The notes under the pieces are model-generated. The model was not told the origin of the DNA, did no database searches, and saw nothing but the letters and a program-made list of their open reading frames with translations. This document shows, piece after piece, positions 48,649 to 57,833 of a DNA stretch of 64,000 nucleotides (its first letter is position 1; each line of letters opens with the position of its first letter). This DNA comes from Mycobacterium celatum (GTDB lineage Bacteria > Actinomycetota > Actinomycetes > Mycobacteriales > Mycobacteriaceae), in assembly GCF_002101595.1 (NCBI RefSeq), contig NZ_LQOM01000020.1:1-64000 (forward strand). The letters are read 5' to 3'. Made by a program: the position numbers and the translations under genes.

Positions 48649-49826
48649 CAGTGCGCTCCGGTGGCGGCAGCAGGCGGAATCTTGAACGGGTCGGCCGCTT
48701 GACCCGACAGGTTGGCGAGCGAGCCGACCAGATAGTCGGGCGGAGTGATCATTTCGTTGAGGTGCTTCATGTTCGGGTCCAGCGGCGAGGTGGTGAAGAG
48801 CGTCTCGCCCAGCTTGCGCACAGTGAGGTCGAAGGTTGCGTAAATGTTCAGGTAATCGCCGCGCACTGCCTGCCTGAGGCCGGGCTGTGGCAAGGGATAG
48901 GTCACCATCACCGGCAGTGCGGTAATGAGTTGATCGGCGTTGTCCGCCAACGCCTTCACCACTGGGTAGAGATCTTTGATGTCCTTGGCGAAATCCGTCT
49001 TGGTTTCGGCCAGCATGCGTGCCGCGACTGTGGCGAAGCGGCGCAACGCGGCAAAGGTGGCGACGATCTGGTCCCCGCTGGTGTTGAGGATCTGCAACGC
49101 GTGGGGCACTGTCCGCAGTGCTGCGTCGAGCTTGTCGTTGCCGCTGGCCAGCACTGAGGTGAATCGGTCGAGCTTTTCCATCGCGTGGACGATGTCGTTG
49201 CTTTGCTGGTCTGCAGCGGCGGCCAGCTCGGCGAGCCGCGGAAGGAAGTCGGCGAACTGTCCGGCCCGTGCTGCGGTGGCGTTGTAGAGCTCGTCGGTGA
49301 CGTCTTGCAGCGCACCGAGATTGCCCTTGTTGACCACTACACCGAGCGACGACAGCACCTCTTCGGTCGTGGGATAGCGTCCGGCGTTGGCCATCGGGAT
49401 GGTCTGGCCATTACCCAGCCGTGGCGCTGAGCGCTCGGAGTGTCGCGCCGCGAGTTCGATGTGCTGAGATCCCAATAGCGAGGTCTGAGCCACCTTGACC
49501 GTGACGTCGGTCGGAAGGTCGACGTGGGAATCCAGCGACAACTTGACCGCCGCGTAGAAGCTGCCGTCCGGGCGCTGCCGGGCTTCCATCCCCGAGACGC
49601 TGCCGACGGTAACGTCGTCGACCATCACCGGTGAGTTCTGCGCCAACGTTGCCACGTCGGGTAACTCGACGGTGACCGTGAACGAGCCTGGTCCATGTCC
49701 GGCTGTGCCGGGCATATCCAGGGAGTTGAGCCCGCCGAACTGGCAACCGGAAACCAGTAGAACCGTCGCGGCGCCGGCCAATCCGCACCGGACGGCCCGC
49801 GTTGCAAGGCGTTGGGCTACAGCCAT
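48648..49826 (-). CDS. MceE-type lipoprotein (Lprm-like)
   Basis: A 392-aa Mce-family lipoprotein. The signal peptide ends in the lipobox LLVSGC (about residue 28), which is the mark of the fifth Mce protein in each operon. The MCE domain runs from FTVTVELPDVATLAQNSPV to about residue 130, followed by long helices. GGGGAGG precedes the ATG. It lies 6 bp after mceD and overlaps mceF by 1 nt. Confidence 0.92.
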   Translation of the reverse strand: MAVAQRLATRAVRCGLAGAATVLLVSGCQFGGLNSLDMPGTAGHGPGSFTVTVELPDVATLAQNSPVMVDDVTVGSVSGMEARQRPDGSFYAAVKLSLDSHVDLPTDVTVKVAQTSLLGSQHIELAARHSERSAPRLGNGQTIPMANAGRYPTTEEVLSSLGVVVNKGNLGALQDVTDELYNATAARAGQFADFLPRLAELAAAADQQSNDIVHAMEKLDRFTSVLASGNDKLDAALRTVPHALQILNTSGDQIVATFAALRRFATVAARMLAETKTDFAKDIKDLYPVVKALADNADQLITALPVMVTYPLPQPGLRQAVRGDYLNIYATFDLTVRKLGETLFTTSPLDPNMKHLNEMITPPDYLVGSLANLSGQAADPFKIPPAAATGAH

Positions 49827-49832
49827 TCTGGA

Positions 49833-51149
49833 TCAGCCTCCCCGTACTGCGTGGTCGGACGTCGGCGCTGGCGGCGGAACCATCAATGAGCTCAGGTCGG
49901 TCCCCGGGGGAATGCTCGGCGGATTTACACCTGGCTGCGGAAGCCATTGCAGCTGTGAGAGCGGCGTTCGCGCCTTGGCTTCTGTCTCGGGTGTGTCGTA
50001 GATGATCTGCCCCTTGTAGGCGTTGATGCTCGTGATCGGGTGAAACAGGATGGGCGGGTAGTTCATCGAGAGACGTCTGAGCACCGGCGCCATGCGCTGC
50101 CGGCAGATCTCGGCCCGTTTGAAGTATTCCGGCGTGCCTCCGGTGTCGAAGGTTCCGCAGATGAATTGCACCGGGTTGGCCAGGTTGGGCAGGGTCAGCA
50201 GTCCCGACAACGATCCCTGCGCCGGGTCGTAGAGGTTGTAGAAGTTCGCCAGGCCGTTGGGGGCTACGTGGAGTACCTGTTCAAGGTCTTCGTCGTGGTC
50301 GTTGAGAAGTTTGGTGAAACTGGTCAGCCGGTCGATTTGGCCGACGAGCACGTCGTTGTTGTCGTTGAGGAAACCACGCACGTCGTCGAGTGCTTGGTTG
50401 AGTGCCCCCAGCGCGTTATCCAAGTCGGCAGAGCTGTCGGCCAGGACCTGGCTGACAGCGGCGACGTGGTTAGAGAACTGCACGATCTGCTCGTTGCTGT
50501 TCGAGAGGGCGTCGATGAGAGTGTGCAGGTTCTTGACCGTGCCCAACAGGTCGCTGCGGGAATCGCCGAGTCGCCCAGCAGCCTGCGATAATTCGCGGAC
50601 GGCTTGGCGAAACGACGTCCCTTTTCCCTCAAAGGTGTCGGCGGCCTGATTGATGAAGGTAGTCAGCGGGCCCTGCAATGAGCCGGCCTGCGGGCCGAGT
50701 TGCGCGCTGAGTTTGGTGAGTTCGTTTTTGACCTCGTCCCATTCCACCGGAACCGCGGTGCGCGTGTCGGGAATCACCGCGTGATCGGCGAGCCGGTCGC
50801 CGTGGGTATAGACAGGGGCGAATTCGATGAAGCGGGCCGAGACCAGATTGGGTGCGACGATGATCGCCTGCGCGTCGGCGGGTATCTCGACATCGCCGCG
50901 GACGCTCATGATGATCTTGGAGGCTTGTGCCTGCGGCTGAATCGAGGTGATTTTCCCGACGGGCACGCCGGCCACTTTGACCGCATCACCGGGGTAGAGC
51001 CCGACGGCCGACGAAAAGTAGCCGGTGACGGTGATGTCCTTCGTGTGCGGCCAGACTTGGATGACGCCGCCGCACAGCGCGAGTGTCAGCGCAGCCGTGG
51101 TGGCCCACTTCAGGGTCCGTCGTGGTCGCGTGAATCGCTGTGTGCTCAT
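49833..51149 (-). CDS. MceD-type subunit of an Mce lipid importer
   Basis: A 438-aa Mce protein with a membrane anchor (about 16-34), MCE domain (ITVTGYFSSAVGLYPGDAVKVAGVPVGKI) and a long helical domain. The C-terminal tail of some 60 residues is Pro-rich. The ATG overlaps the mceC stop (ATGA, 51146-51149). It would form part of the heterohexameric tube that carries hydrophobic substrate from the cell wall to the YrbE permease. Confidence 0.91.
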   Translation of the reverse strand: MSTQRFTRPRRTLKWATTAALTLALCGGVIQVWPHTKDITVTGYFSSAVGLYPGDAVKVAGVPVGKITSIQPQAQASKIIMSVRGDVEIPADAQAIIVAPNLVSARFIEFAPVYTHGDRLADHAVIPDTRTAVPVEWDEVKNELTKLSAQLGPQAGSLQGPLTTFINQAADTFEGKGTSFRQAVRELSQAAGRLGDSRSDLLGTVKNLHTLIDALSNSNEQIVQFSNHVAAVSQVLADSSADLDNALGALNQALDDVRGFLNDNNDVLVGQIDRLTSFTKLLNDHDEDLEQVLHVAPNGLANFYNLYDPAQGSLSGLLTLPNLANPVQFICGTFDTGGTPEYFKRAEICRQRMAPVLRRLSMNYPPILFHPITSINAYKGQIIYDTPETEAKARTPLSQLQWLPQPGVNPPSIPPGTDLSSLMVPPPAPTSDHAVRGG

Positions 51150-52210
51150 GGCGATTGCGGTTTGACGGTGGCGCGGTCGACGATGAACCCTCGGAGAAAG
51201 TCAGCGAGGCTTTCCGGTAGCTTGCCGGGCTGGAACACCGCATCGAGCAAGACTCCGGCGATCGACATGGGAGGCAGACCGTAGGTGTTCACGCTGAATC
51301 CGGGTCCCGAGCCGACCACCTCGCCAAGCTGTGTGGCGTATTGGGGGAGTCGTTTGAGTGCCTCGCCGATCCTGTCCTGCCGGGCGTTGAGGTTGTCGAG
51401 CACCAGGTTGAGTTTCTGTAGGGCCGGGCCGAACTCGCGGCGGTTATCGGCGACCAAGCCCGATAACTGGCGCGCTACGTCCCGGATGCCCGAGATCAAG
51501 GTCGCCAACTGTTGGCGCCGCTGCGAGAGCGCTGCGAAGAGCGTGTTGCCGTCGACGATGAGTTGGTCGATCTGTTCGGCCCGCTTGGCCAGCAGCGCCG
51601 AGACCGACTGCGCGTGGCCGAGCAGATCGCTCAACTGACCGTCGCGGGTATTGACGCTGCGTGACAAGGCAGCCACGCCGTCGAGGGCAGCCCGCAGTTT
51701 CGGAGTGGCGTCGCGCAAAGCGTCGGTAAGTACTTGCAATGCTTGAGTGAATCGGCCGTTATTGATGCCGCCGGCGTTGCGGCCGAGGTCCTGCACCGCG
51801 TTGTTGAGCGTGTAGGGAGTTGTGGTGCGGCCCAGCGGAATCGACGTCACCGATCCGTCCCCCGCCGGGGTGACTGCCAGTGAGCGTTGACCAAGTACGG
51901 TGTCGGCTTTGATGGCCACAAGCGATTGAGAGCCGATCCGTATTTTCCGGTCGACGGTAAAGCCGATCCGGGCGGCGTGGTTGACCAAGTCAACCGACGT
52001 CACTTTGCCGACCCGGTAGCCGTAGACCTCGACGTCGTTGCCGGCGACCACGCCGGCCGCATTGGCGAAGTAGGCTTCATAGGCTCGGCCCTGCGGCCAG
52101 AATGGCAACTGGGTGTAACCGGCCGACACCAGCATCAGGCACACGACCAGCACGATCCCGAAGAGACCGGTCCGCAATGGGTCACGCTTCGTGGGAAAGT
52201 CACTTGGCAA
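51146..52210 (-). CDS. MceC-type subunit of an Mce lipid importer
   Basis: A 354-aa Mce protein. The anchor is at about 15-35 (LFGIVLVVCLMLVSAGY), then the MCE domain (YEAYFANAAGVVAGNDVEVYGYRVGKV) and the helical region. The start is not obvious because no ATG or GTG precedes the anchor after the mceB stop. TTG at 52210, about 7 nt after GCAGGTG and overlapping mceB by 11 nt, is the best choice. The much longer open frame upstream is antisense-like sequence inside mceB. Confidence 0.88.
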   Translation of the reverse strand: MPSDFPTKRDPLRTGLFGIVLVVCLMLVSAGYTQLPFWPQGRAYEAYFANAAGVVAGNDVEVYGYRVGKVTSVDLVNHAARIGFTVDRKIRIGSQSLVAIKADTVLGQRSLAVTPAGDGSVTSIPLGRTTTPYTLNNAVQDLGRNAGGINNGRFTQALQVLTDALRDATPKLRAALDGVAALSRSVNTRDGQLSDLLGHAQSVSALLAKRAEQIDQLIVDGNTLFAALSQRRQQLATLISGIRDVARQLSGLVADNRREFGPALQKLNLVLDNLNARQDRIGEALKRLPQYATQLGEVVGSGPGFSVNTYGLPPMSIAGVLLDAVFQPGKLPESLADFLRGFIVDRATVKPQSP

Positions 52211-53231
52211 AGGAGCACCTGCCCTTGGTGGGGTCGGGCGGTCCGCCGGCGGGAATGAGGATGTCGCTGCCAGCGGGACCGTTGATCTTGAGCTTGACCG
52301 AGCAGTAGTAGAAGTTGAAAAACGCGCCGTAGGCACCCAAAGCGCTCAACCGTAGGTAGTCCTCACCGAGCGGGTCGATCGACTTGTTGATCTCGTCTTT
52401 GCGGGCATCGAGCGCGGTCGCCAGCGGGCGGATGTTCTCCAACACGCCCTGAATGGGTCGGCGAGAAGCGGCGAGCATCTGGGTCAGGTCGGTCTCCGCC
52501 GAGGCCAATGGCGCGACCGCACCGGCGATCGGGTCGCGGCCGGCCGCCAGCTTGGACACGAGCTGCTGAAGCTGGTTCACACTGGTGTCGAGCTGGGCCG
52601 ACTTGTCGTCGACGGTGCTCAGTACCTGATTGAGATGGCCAATCACGTTGCCGATCAATTGGTCTCGGGCCGCGAGGGTCTGGGTGAAGGACGCGGTGGA
52701 CGACAGCACGTCCGATAGCGGTCCGCCGTTGCCTTGCAACAATTCGATGATGGCATTGCTGACCTCGTTCACCTTGGTGGAATCGAGTCCTTTCAGCACG
52801 GGTCGCAGTCCGCCGAGCAGCGTGTCCAAGTCGAGGGCGGGCTGGGTGTTTGCCCGGGGAATGGTGGCGCCAGGCGACATTTTGTGCAATTCCCCTGGCC
52901 CGGCGGTGATCTCGAGATACCGGTTACCGATGAGATCCTGATAACGGATCACCGCGCGGGTAGACGTATACAGTGTGTAGCGCTTGTTCACGTCGAATGT
53001 GACGCTGGCGTGGCCGTCACGGATAGCGATATCTTCGACGCTGCCGACGACGATGCCCGCAATGCGGACGTCTTGCCCCGGCTTAAGCCGCGACACCGAG
53101 GCAAAGTCGGCGTGGTACGTCACCGTCGAGGCAAACCTGAACTGGCCGAAGGTGATGACCAGAGCGGCGAGCACCAGCAGCATCACCAACGTGAAGACGC
53201 CGACCTTCAAACCCGTGCGCTGGCGCTGCAT
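52200..53231 (-). CDS. MceB-type subunit of an Mce lipid importer
   Basis: A 343-aa Mce protein with anchor at about 9-29 (VGVFTLVMLLVLAALVITFG) and MCE domain (TVTYHADFASVSRLKPGQDVRIAGIVVG). The helical domain follows, and the C-terminus has two Cys (FYYCSVKL and GRCSFAK) that are typical of MceB proteins and may form a disulfide. The ATG shares one base with the mceA stop (TGATG). Translation of the whole mceA-F unit is tightly coupled. Confidence 0.92.
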   Translation of the reverse strand: MQRQRTGLKVGVFTLVMLLVLAALVITFGQFRFASTVTYHADFASVSRLKPGQDVRIAGIVVGSVEDIAIRDGHASVTFDVNKRYTLYTSTRAVIRYQDLIGNRYLEITAGPGELHKMSPGATIPRANTQPALDLDTLLGGLRPVLKGLDSTKVNEVSNAIIELLQGNGGPLSDVLSSTASFTQTLAARDQLIGNVIGHLNQVLSTVDDKSAQLDTSVNQLQQLVSKLAAGRDPIAGAVAPLASAETDLTQMLAASRRPIQGVLENIRPLATALDARKDEINKSIDPLGEDYLRLSALGAYGAFFNFYYCSVKLKINGPAGSDILIPAGGPPDPTKGRCSFAK

Positions 53232-54430
53232 CAGTAGTCGTCCCGTTCGGCGTAGGCGCCGTTGAAGAGGAACTGCAACGTACTCGGCGCGTCGAACTGC
53301 AATTCGGTGTTCGGCTTATAGGGAACGTACGCATTGTCGGTGACCAGAAACGGTGGGCGGTACCAACTTCCGGTGCTCTGCTTGGTGGGTAAGTTGGGCA
53401 AACCCCGGCAGTTCGGCCCGCCCGAAGCGTTAACGATCGGTAGGCTCTCCGGATAGGTGTAGCTCGGCGCACCGGGCAGAATGCCGGCGCTGACGAACAA
53501 TCCGGGTTTGATTTGGCCGAAGAATGGCGCGAACCGCGTCAACGCGTCGGCCAGCGCGGTGATCACGCAGCCGTATTCCGGCGAGTAGTCGGCGAGGACT
53601 TTCAGCGGCGCGCGTGAGCGGGCGATAGCGGCAATGTAGTTGTCAGCGGCCGGCGACAGCGTCTGGTCGGCATCTTCGGCTATTCCCGCTGCGGCGAGCA
53701 AGGTGGCATCGAGGTTGCGTCGTTGGGAGACAACGGTCTCACTGATCGTCGGCGCGTTGTCCAGGACCGAAACAACGTCGGGTGCGGCGTCACCGTACGC
53801 GTCGAGGACGTCGCCGGCACGCTGTATGTCGCTGTGTACGGTGGGCAGCCGGGGGTTGATCTGAGCCATCAGCGATTTCAGCTCTGTGATAGCAGCCCCG
53901 GCGTTGCCACCGTTGTCGCGTAACCCGTCACTGACAGCCGACAATGTGGCGTTCAGTTCGGCCGGGTCGATCTTGTGCAGAGTGTCCACCAAGGTCTGAA
54001 ACAGGGTGTTGACCTCAGTGGCGACGGCAGCAGCTGTGAAGTGGGCGTTAGGCGCGACCGAGGCCGGCGATGGATGGGCAGGTTCCAGAAATTCCACAGA
54101 CTTGGATCCGAATACTGTCGTGCTCGCGATCCGCACGGTGGCATTCGACGGTATGTAAGCCAACTGATCGCGCCGTATCGCCAGCGTGAGCCGGGCCTTA
54201 TCGGCGATGTAGTCAATGGCCCTGACGTTGCCGATCTGAACGCCAAGGTATTTCACCTTCGCATCGCGATCCATGACGAGTCCTGCGCGCTGCGCCGTCA
54301 CGATGACTGTTGCGACAGGGGTGAACGCACCGCTATAGGCGAGGTAGGTCACCGACGCATACGCGCCGGCCAGAACAGCCGCCACAAGGGCAGCGATGCG
54401 TGCGCGACGCCGACGGGGGGCGCCATACAT
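53231..54430 (-). CDS. MceA-type subunit of an Mce lipid importer
   Basis: A 399-aa protein and first of the six Mce genes. After a basic start (APRRRRARIAAL) come the anchor, the MCE domain (VIVTAQRAGLVMDRDAKVKYLGVQIGNV) and helices. The C-terminus keeps the Cys pair YGCVITA and GPNCRGLP seen in MceA proteins. ATG 54430 with GGGAGGG 9 nt upstream is chosen over a start 15 codons further up. The yrbE genes, normally directly upstream and co-oriented, here diverge on the other strand. Confidence 0.9.
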   Translation of the reverse strand: MYGAPRRRRARIAALVAAVLAGAYASVTYLAYSGAFTPVATVIVTAQRAGLVMDRDAKVKYLGVQIGNVRAIDYIADKARLTLAIRRDQLAYIPSNATVRIASTTVFGSKSVEFLEPAHPSPASVAPNAHFTAAAVATEVNTLFQTLVDTLHKIDPAELNATLSAVSDGLRDNGGNAGAAITELKSLMAQINPRLPTVHSDIQRAGDVLDAYGDAAPDVVSVLDNAPTISETVVSQRRNLDATLLAAAGIAEDADQTLSPAADNYIAAIARSRAPLKVLADYSPEYGCVITALADALTRFAPFFGQIKPGLFVSAGILPGAPSYTYPESLPIVNASGGPNCRGLPNLPTKQSTGSWYRPPFLVTDNAYVPYKPNTELQFDAPSTLQFLFNGAYAERDDY

Positions 54431-54783
54431 CTCGGCCGGCCCTCCCTTCGCACCCGAATGACATGCGGCGGACACCGACCGCGGTGGCAGGTTTTCGGCA
54501 CCCCCCCGGCGGTGTCGCTGGCGACCACTGTTGAGGCGCCCTCCTGACGGGCGGCCGCCACATGGGCCCAGCTTGACGAAACTATACGGTAAGCCCCACA
54601 GTTAGCACCACAGTTTATGGAGGTTTCCTTTAGATGTTTTGGTCGGGAGCCACCAGCCCGTCCGACGGTCACCGGCGCGATCGGTGAGCGGATTGGGCCA
54701 CCCGGTCCGGCCAGGCGACAGATGGTCGCCGGGATAGTCCTAATGCAGGACCAACAGTTGCATTTACAGTTTACTATTCAGTA
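54431..54783. promoter_or_regulatory. Divergent control region between mceA and yrbE A with two CAGTT-N7-CAGTT elements
   Basis: No gene in 353 bp. Two tandem pairs of CAGTT, each pair exactly 12 bp apart, lie at 54599/54611 and 54755/54767. The second pair is just upstream of the yrbE A start; the first faces the mce side. Between them, CTTTAGATGTTT (54628-54639) also occurs upstream of the enoyl-CoA hydratase gene (57749-57760). These are operator or promoter candidates. Confidence 0.55.
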
Positions 54784-55599
54784 GTGCCTACGAATCAGAT
54801 CTACGCAGGTGTCCGACGTCCGAGGAGCGCGAGGCTGACCAACCAGCTGGCGGTACCGGCGCGGGCGGTGGGTGGCTTCGTCGACGTGTCCCTGGATACC
54901 TGCGCCAAGGTCTTCTCCCGCCCTTTCCAATTTCGCGAATTCCTCGACCAGACCTGGATGATCGCGCGGGTCTCACTGATCCCGACGCTACTTGTCGCGA
55001 TCCCGTTCACGGTCTTGGTGGCGTTCACCCTCAATATCCTGCTTCGCGAGATCGGCGCAGCCGACCTGTCGGGCGCCGGGACCGCCTTCGGCACCATCAC
55101 GCAGCTCGGCCCGGTCGTGACCGTGCTCGTCGTGGCCGGCGCCGGTGCCACCGCCGTCTGCGCCGACCTCGGCGCCCGGACCATTCGTGAGGAGATCGAC
55201 GCGATGCGGGTGCTGGGCATCGACCCCATCCAGCGCCTGGTGGTGCCCCGCGTCCTGGCCTCGACCTTTGTCGCGCTGCTCCTGAACGGCCTCGTCTGCC
55301 TCATCGGCCTGTCCGGCGGCTACGCCTTCTCCGTGTTCCTTCAAGGGGTCAACCCCGGCGCGTTCATCAACGGGCTGACGGTACTGACCGGTCTGGGTGA
55401 GTTGATGCTCGCTGAAATCAAGGCCTTGCTGTTCGGGGTGGTCGCCGGGCTGGTCGGTTGCTATCGCGGGCTGACCGTACGGGGCGGTCCCAAGGGCGTC
55501 GGGACGGCAGTCAACGAAACCGTGGTGTACGCGTTCATCTGCCTGTTCGTGATCAACGTGATCATGACCGCCATCGGCGTTCGGGTGTTGGCGCGATGA
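54784..55599 (+). CDS. YrbE A / MlaE-type permease of an Mce importer
   Basis: A 271-aa permease with about five to six transmembrane helices. The MlaE-family ATPase-contact loop EEIDAMRVLGIDPIQRLVVPR is present. With YrbE B it forms the inner-membrane channel of the Mce system, driven by the MceG (Mkl) ATPase, which is encoded elsewhere. The GTG start lies 12 bp after the second CAGTT element, so there is almost no leader. The stop overlaps the next gene (ATGA). Confidence 0.93.
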   Translation: MPTNQIYAGVRRPRSARLTNQLAVPARAVGGFVDVSLDTCAKVFSRPFQFREFLDQTWMIARVSLIPTLLVAIPFTVLVAFTLNILLREIGAADLSGAGTAFGTITQLGPVVTVLVVAGAGATAVCADLGARTIREEIDAMRVLGIDPIQRLVVPRVLASTFVALLLNGLVCLIGLSGGYAFSVFLQGVNPGAFINGLTVLTGLGELMLAEIKALLFGVVAGLVGCYRGLTVRGGPKGVGTAVNETVVYAFICLFVINVIMTAIGVRVLAR

Positions 55600-56438
55600 G
55601 CTACGACCTCACCGTCCGTATTCGCTGGGCGTTCCGTCGCGTCCCCAACGTCATCGACACTGTCGGTACGCAGACGTTGTTCTACGGCGAGACCATGCGG
55701 TATGTCCCCAATGCGCTGACGCGGTATCGAAGGGAGACGATCCGTCTCATCGCGGAGATGACGATGGGCACGGGCGCGTTGGTGATGATCGGCGGGACTG
55801 TTGGTGTCGCCGCTTTCCTCACCTTGGCCTCGGGCGGAGTCATTGCGGTGCAGGGGTATTCGTCGCTGGGCAACATCGGTATCGAGGCGCTGACAGGCTT
55901 CTTGTCGGCGTTTCTGAATGTCCGCATTGTCGCCCCAGTGATCGCGGGCATCGCGCTGGCGGCGACGATCGGCGCCGGTACAACCGCGCAGTTGGGCGCG
56001 ATGCGAGTGGCCGAGGAGATCGATGCGGTCGAAGCGATGGCGGTGCATTCCGTGTCGTATCTGGTGTCCACTCGGCTCATCGCCGGTTTGATCGCGATCG
56101 TGCCGTTGTATTCGCTGTCGGTATTGGCGGCGTTCTTCGCGGCGCGATTCACGACGGTGTTGATCAACCATCAATCCGCGGGCTTGTATGACCACTACTT
56201 CAATACGTTCCTGATAGCGACGGACCTGCTGTGGTCGTTCTTGCAAGCCATCGTAATGTCGATAGCGGTGATGCTGGTGCATACGTATTACGGCTACAAC
56301 GCATCTGGTGGCCCGGTCGGCGTCGGTTTGGCGGTCGGTCAAGCGGTGCGCATGTCGCTGATCGTCGTCGTCACCGTCACCTTGTTCATCTCACTGGCGG
56401 TCTACGGAGCGTCCGGAAACTTCAACCTCGCCGGTTAG
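55596..56438 (+). CDS. YrbE B / MlaE-type permease of an Mce importer
   Basis: A 280-aa permease paralogous to YrbE A, with the corresponding contact loop EEIDAVEAMAVHSVSYLVSTR and similar helices. ATG at 55596 overlaps the upstream stop by 4 nt. In canonical mce operons mceA follows directly; here the next gene is a convergent binding-fold protein whose 3' end overlaps by 17 nt, so the yrbE pair is a separate transcript from mceA-F. Confidence 0.93.
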   Translation: MSYDLTVRIRWAFRRVPNVIDTVGTQTLFYGETMRYVPNALTRYRRETIRLIAEMTMGTGALVMIGGTVGVAAFLTLASGGVIAVQGYSSLGNIGIEALTGFLSAFLNVRIVAPVIAGIALAATIGAGTTAQLGAMRVAEEIDAVEAMAVHSVSYLVSTRLIAGLIAIVPLYSLSVLAAFFAARFTTVLINHQSAGLYDHYFNTFLIATDLLWSFLQAIVMSIAVMLVHTYYGYNASGGPVGVGLAVGQAVRMSLIVVVTVTLFISLAVYGASGNFNLAG

Positions 56439-57552
56439 TGGCCTGCAGCGCCGGGTCGATCAAACCCTCGATGGTCGCGTGCAGGACGCTACGGCTGCCA
56501 TCCTCGAGAACCCTTCGAGCCACCAAGAATTCGCTACCCATCCAGCCATGTCGGATGTACTTGCCGAATCGCAGCCGCGTGCCGGGTGCACCTGTCGCCG
56601 CCGGCATCATCTTGATCTTCTCCAGTGCTTCCTTGACGCCCGGCCCACACAGCGGCCGTGCGCCGGCCAGCGCCGACATCATCAGCCGGCCGACGTCGTA
56701 GCAGTACACGGGGAAGAAGTAGTCGGGTCGACGGCCGTGGCGAGCCTCGAACTGATCGAGAAATGCCTGACCGGTTTGATTGCGTTCATCGTACTGGTCC
56801 AAGCCGATCCACCCGGCCAGATGCTGACGCCACCACTTGTTGGTCGCCGCGAACTCGAAGGCGGTGGTGGTGTAGCGGGGAGGCATCCAGCCGAGCTCGG
56901 TTAGAGCGTCGTTGATTCCGGGGATGCCCAGGCCGAAACCCACGTGCAGGATTGCGTCTGGTTGAGCGGTGGCCAGCGAGGCCATCGCGTCGCGTTTGTC
57001 GCTCTGAACCTGTGGGATGGCAACTTCAGTGGTGATGTGCAGTCCCGCAGCCGAACACCCGACGCGGGCCGTGCGCAAGTATTCTGCGCCGATCAGCGAG
57101 TCTTCGTAGGCAATTCCCACCCGGCGGTGGCCGTCGAGCGCCGCGACGGTAGCCATGATCAAGGGCTCCTCCTCCATGGATCCCGCAGGAAGCCCGAACA
57201 CCCACTCGCCCAGCATGCTTTCCGAGGCGGCCATGGTGATGATCGGAACAGTAGCCAGGTCCTCGACGTATCGGCGCAAAGCGACACCGTTCTCGGACAC
57301 CCATGGTCCGAATATGACCAGAACATCTTCGGCGATCAATTCATAGAACGCGTCGCGAACGGCGGCGAACGACCCGTTGGGCAGCCCTTGTACCGCTCGC
57401 ACAACGAATTCCACTGGTCTGTCCAGGAGTCCGCGTGCGACATAGTCGTCGACGACCAGTTGCAGCGAGGGCAACACGTTCTCGTCGTATCCGCCGTCGC
57501 CGTCGATGTAGTCGATCAGCAGTCCGACGCGCGCCGGGTCGACTGTGGGCAT
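56422..57552 (-). CDS. Second cytoplasmic periplasmic-binding-fold protein
   Basis: A 376-aa type I binding-fold protein, paralogue of the one at 35326. Both keep the opening strand (RVGLLIDYIDG here), VIFGPWVSEN, SMLGEWVFGLPAG, the FGLGIPGIN segment and the C-terminal VKEALEKIKMMPAATGAPGTR. It too lacks any signal peptide or lipobox and has no ABC transporter partner nearby. AGGAG precedes the start (ATG 57552 or GTG 57555). It diverges from the enoyl-CoA hydratase gene. A cytoplasmic ligand-binding role tied to the imported substrate is inferred. Confidence 0.84.
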   Translation of the reverse strand: MPTVDPARVGLLIDYIDGDGGYDENVLPSLQLVVDDYVARGLLDRPVEFVVRAVQGLPNGSFAAVRDAFYELIAEDVLVIFGPWVSENGVALRRYVEDLATVPIITMAASESMLGEWVFGLPAGSMEEEPLIMATVAALDGHRRVGIAYEDSLIGAEYLRTARVGCSAAGLHITTEVAIPQVQSDKRDAMASLATAQPDAILHVGFGLGIPGINDALTELGWMPPRYTTTAFEFAATNKWWRQHLAGWIGLDQYDERNQTGQAFLDQFEARHGRRPDYFFPVYCYDVGRLMMSALAGARPLCGPGVKEALEKIKMMPAATGAPGTRLRFGKYIRHGWMGSEFLVARRVLEDGSRSVLHATIEGLIDPALQATNRRG

Positions 57553-57555
57553 CAC

Positions 57556-57833
57556 ACATCACTCCTACGGACGTCGGTACAGCGGACAAGCCGAGGAAAC
57601 CCGGCGCATTCCGTCGGGTCGCGCACTGTGAGGGCCCATAATACATCTAGAGCTTTCGTGGTTCGATTCGGCGCAATCCGCGACAGTGGGTTGTCGTCAC
57701 CGCGGGGGTTGCAGGGAGCCATACTGTTGTATATACCGTATGACTTATCTTTAGATGTTTGACAGCCCGGCTGCACGCTTGACGAGGCTTTGATCGCGAG
57801 CGAAAGGCAGCGTGACACACAGATGAGGTGATC
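57556..57833. promoter_or_regulatory. Divergent control region with CTTTAGATGTTT and TACTGTTGT elements
   Basis: No gene seen. CTTTAGATGTTT (57749-57760) is identical to a 12-mer in the mce control region, and TACATCTAGAG (57643-57653) is a near match on the other strand facing the binding-protein gene. TACTGTTGT at 57722-57730 matches the arm of the perfect palindrome at 63682-63700. Confidence 0.5.
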
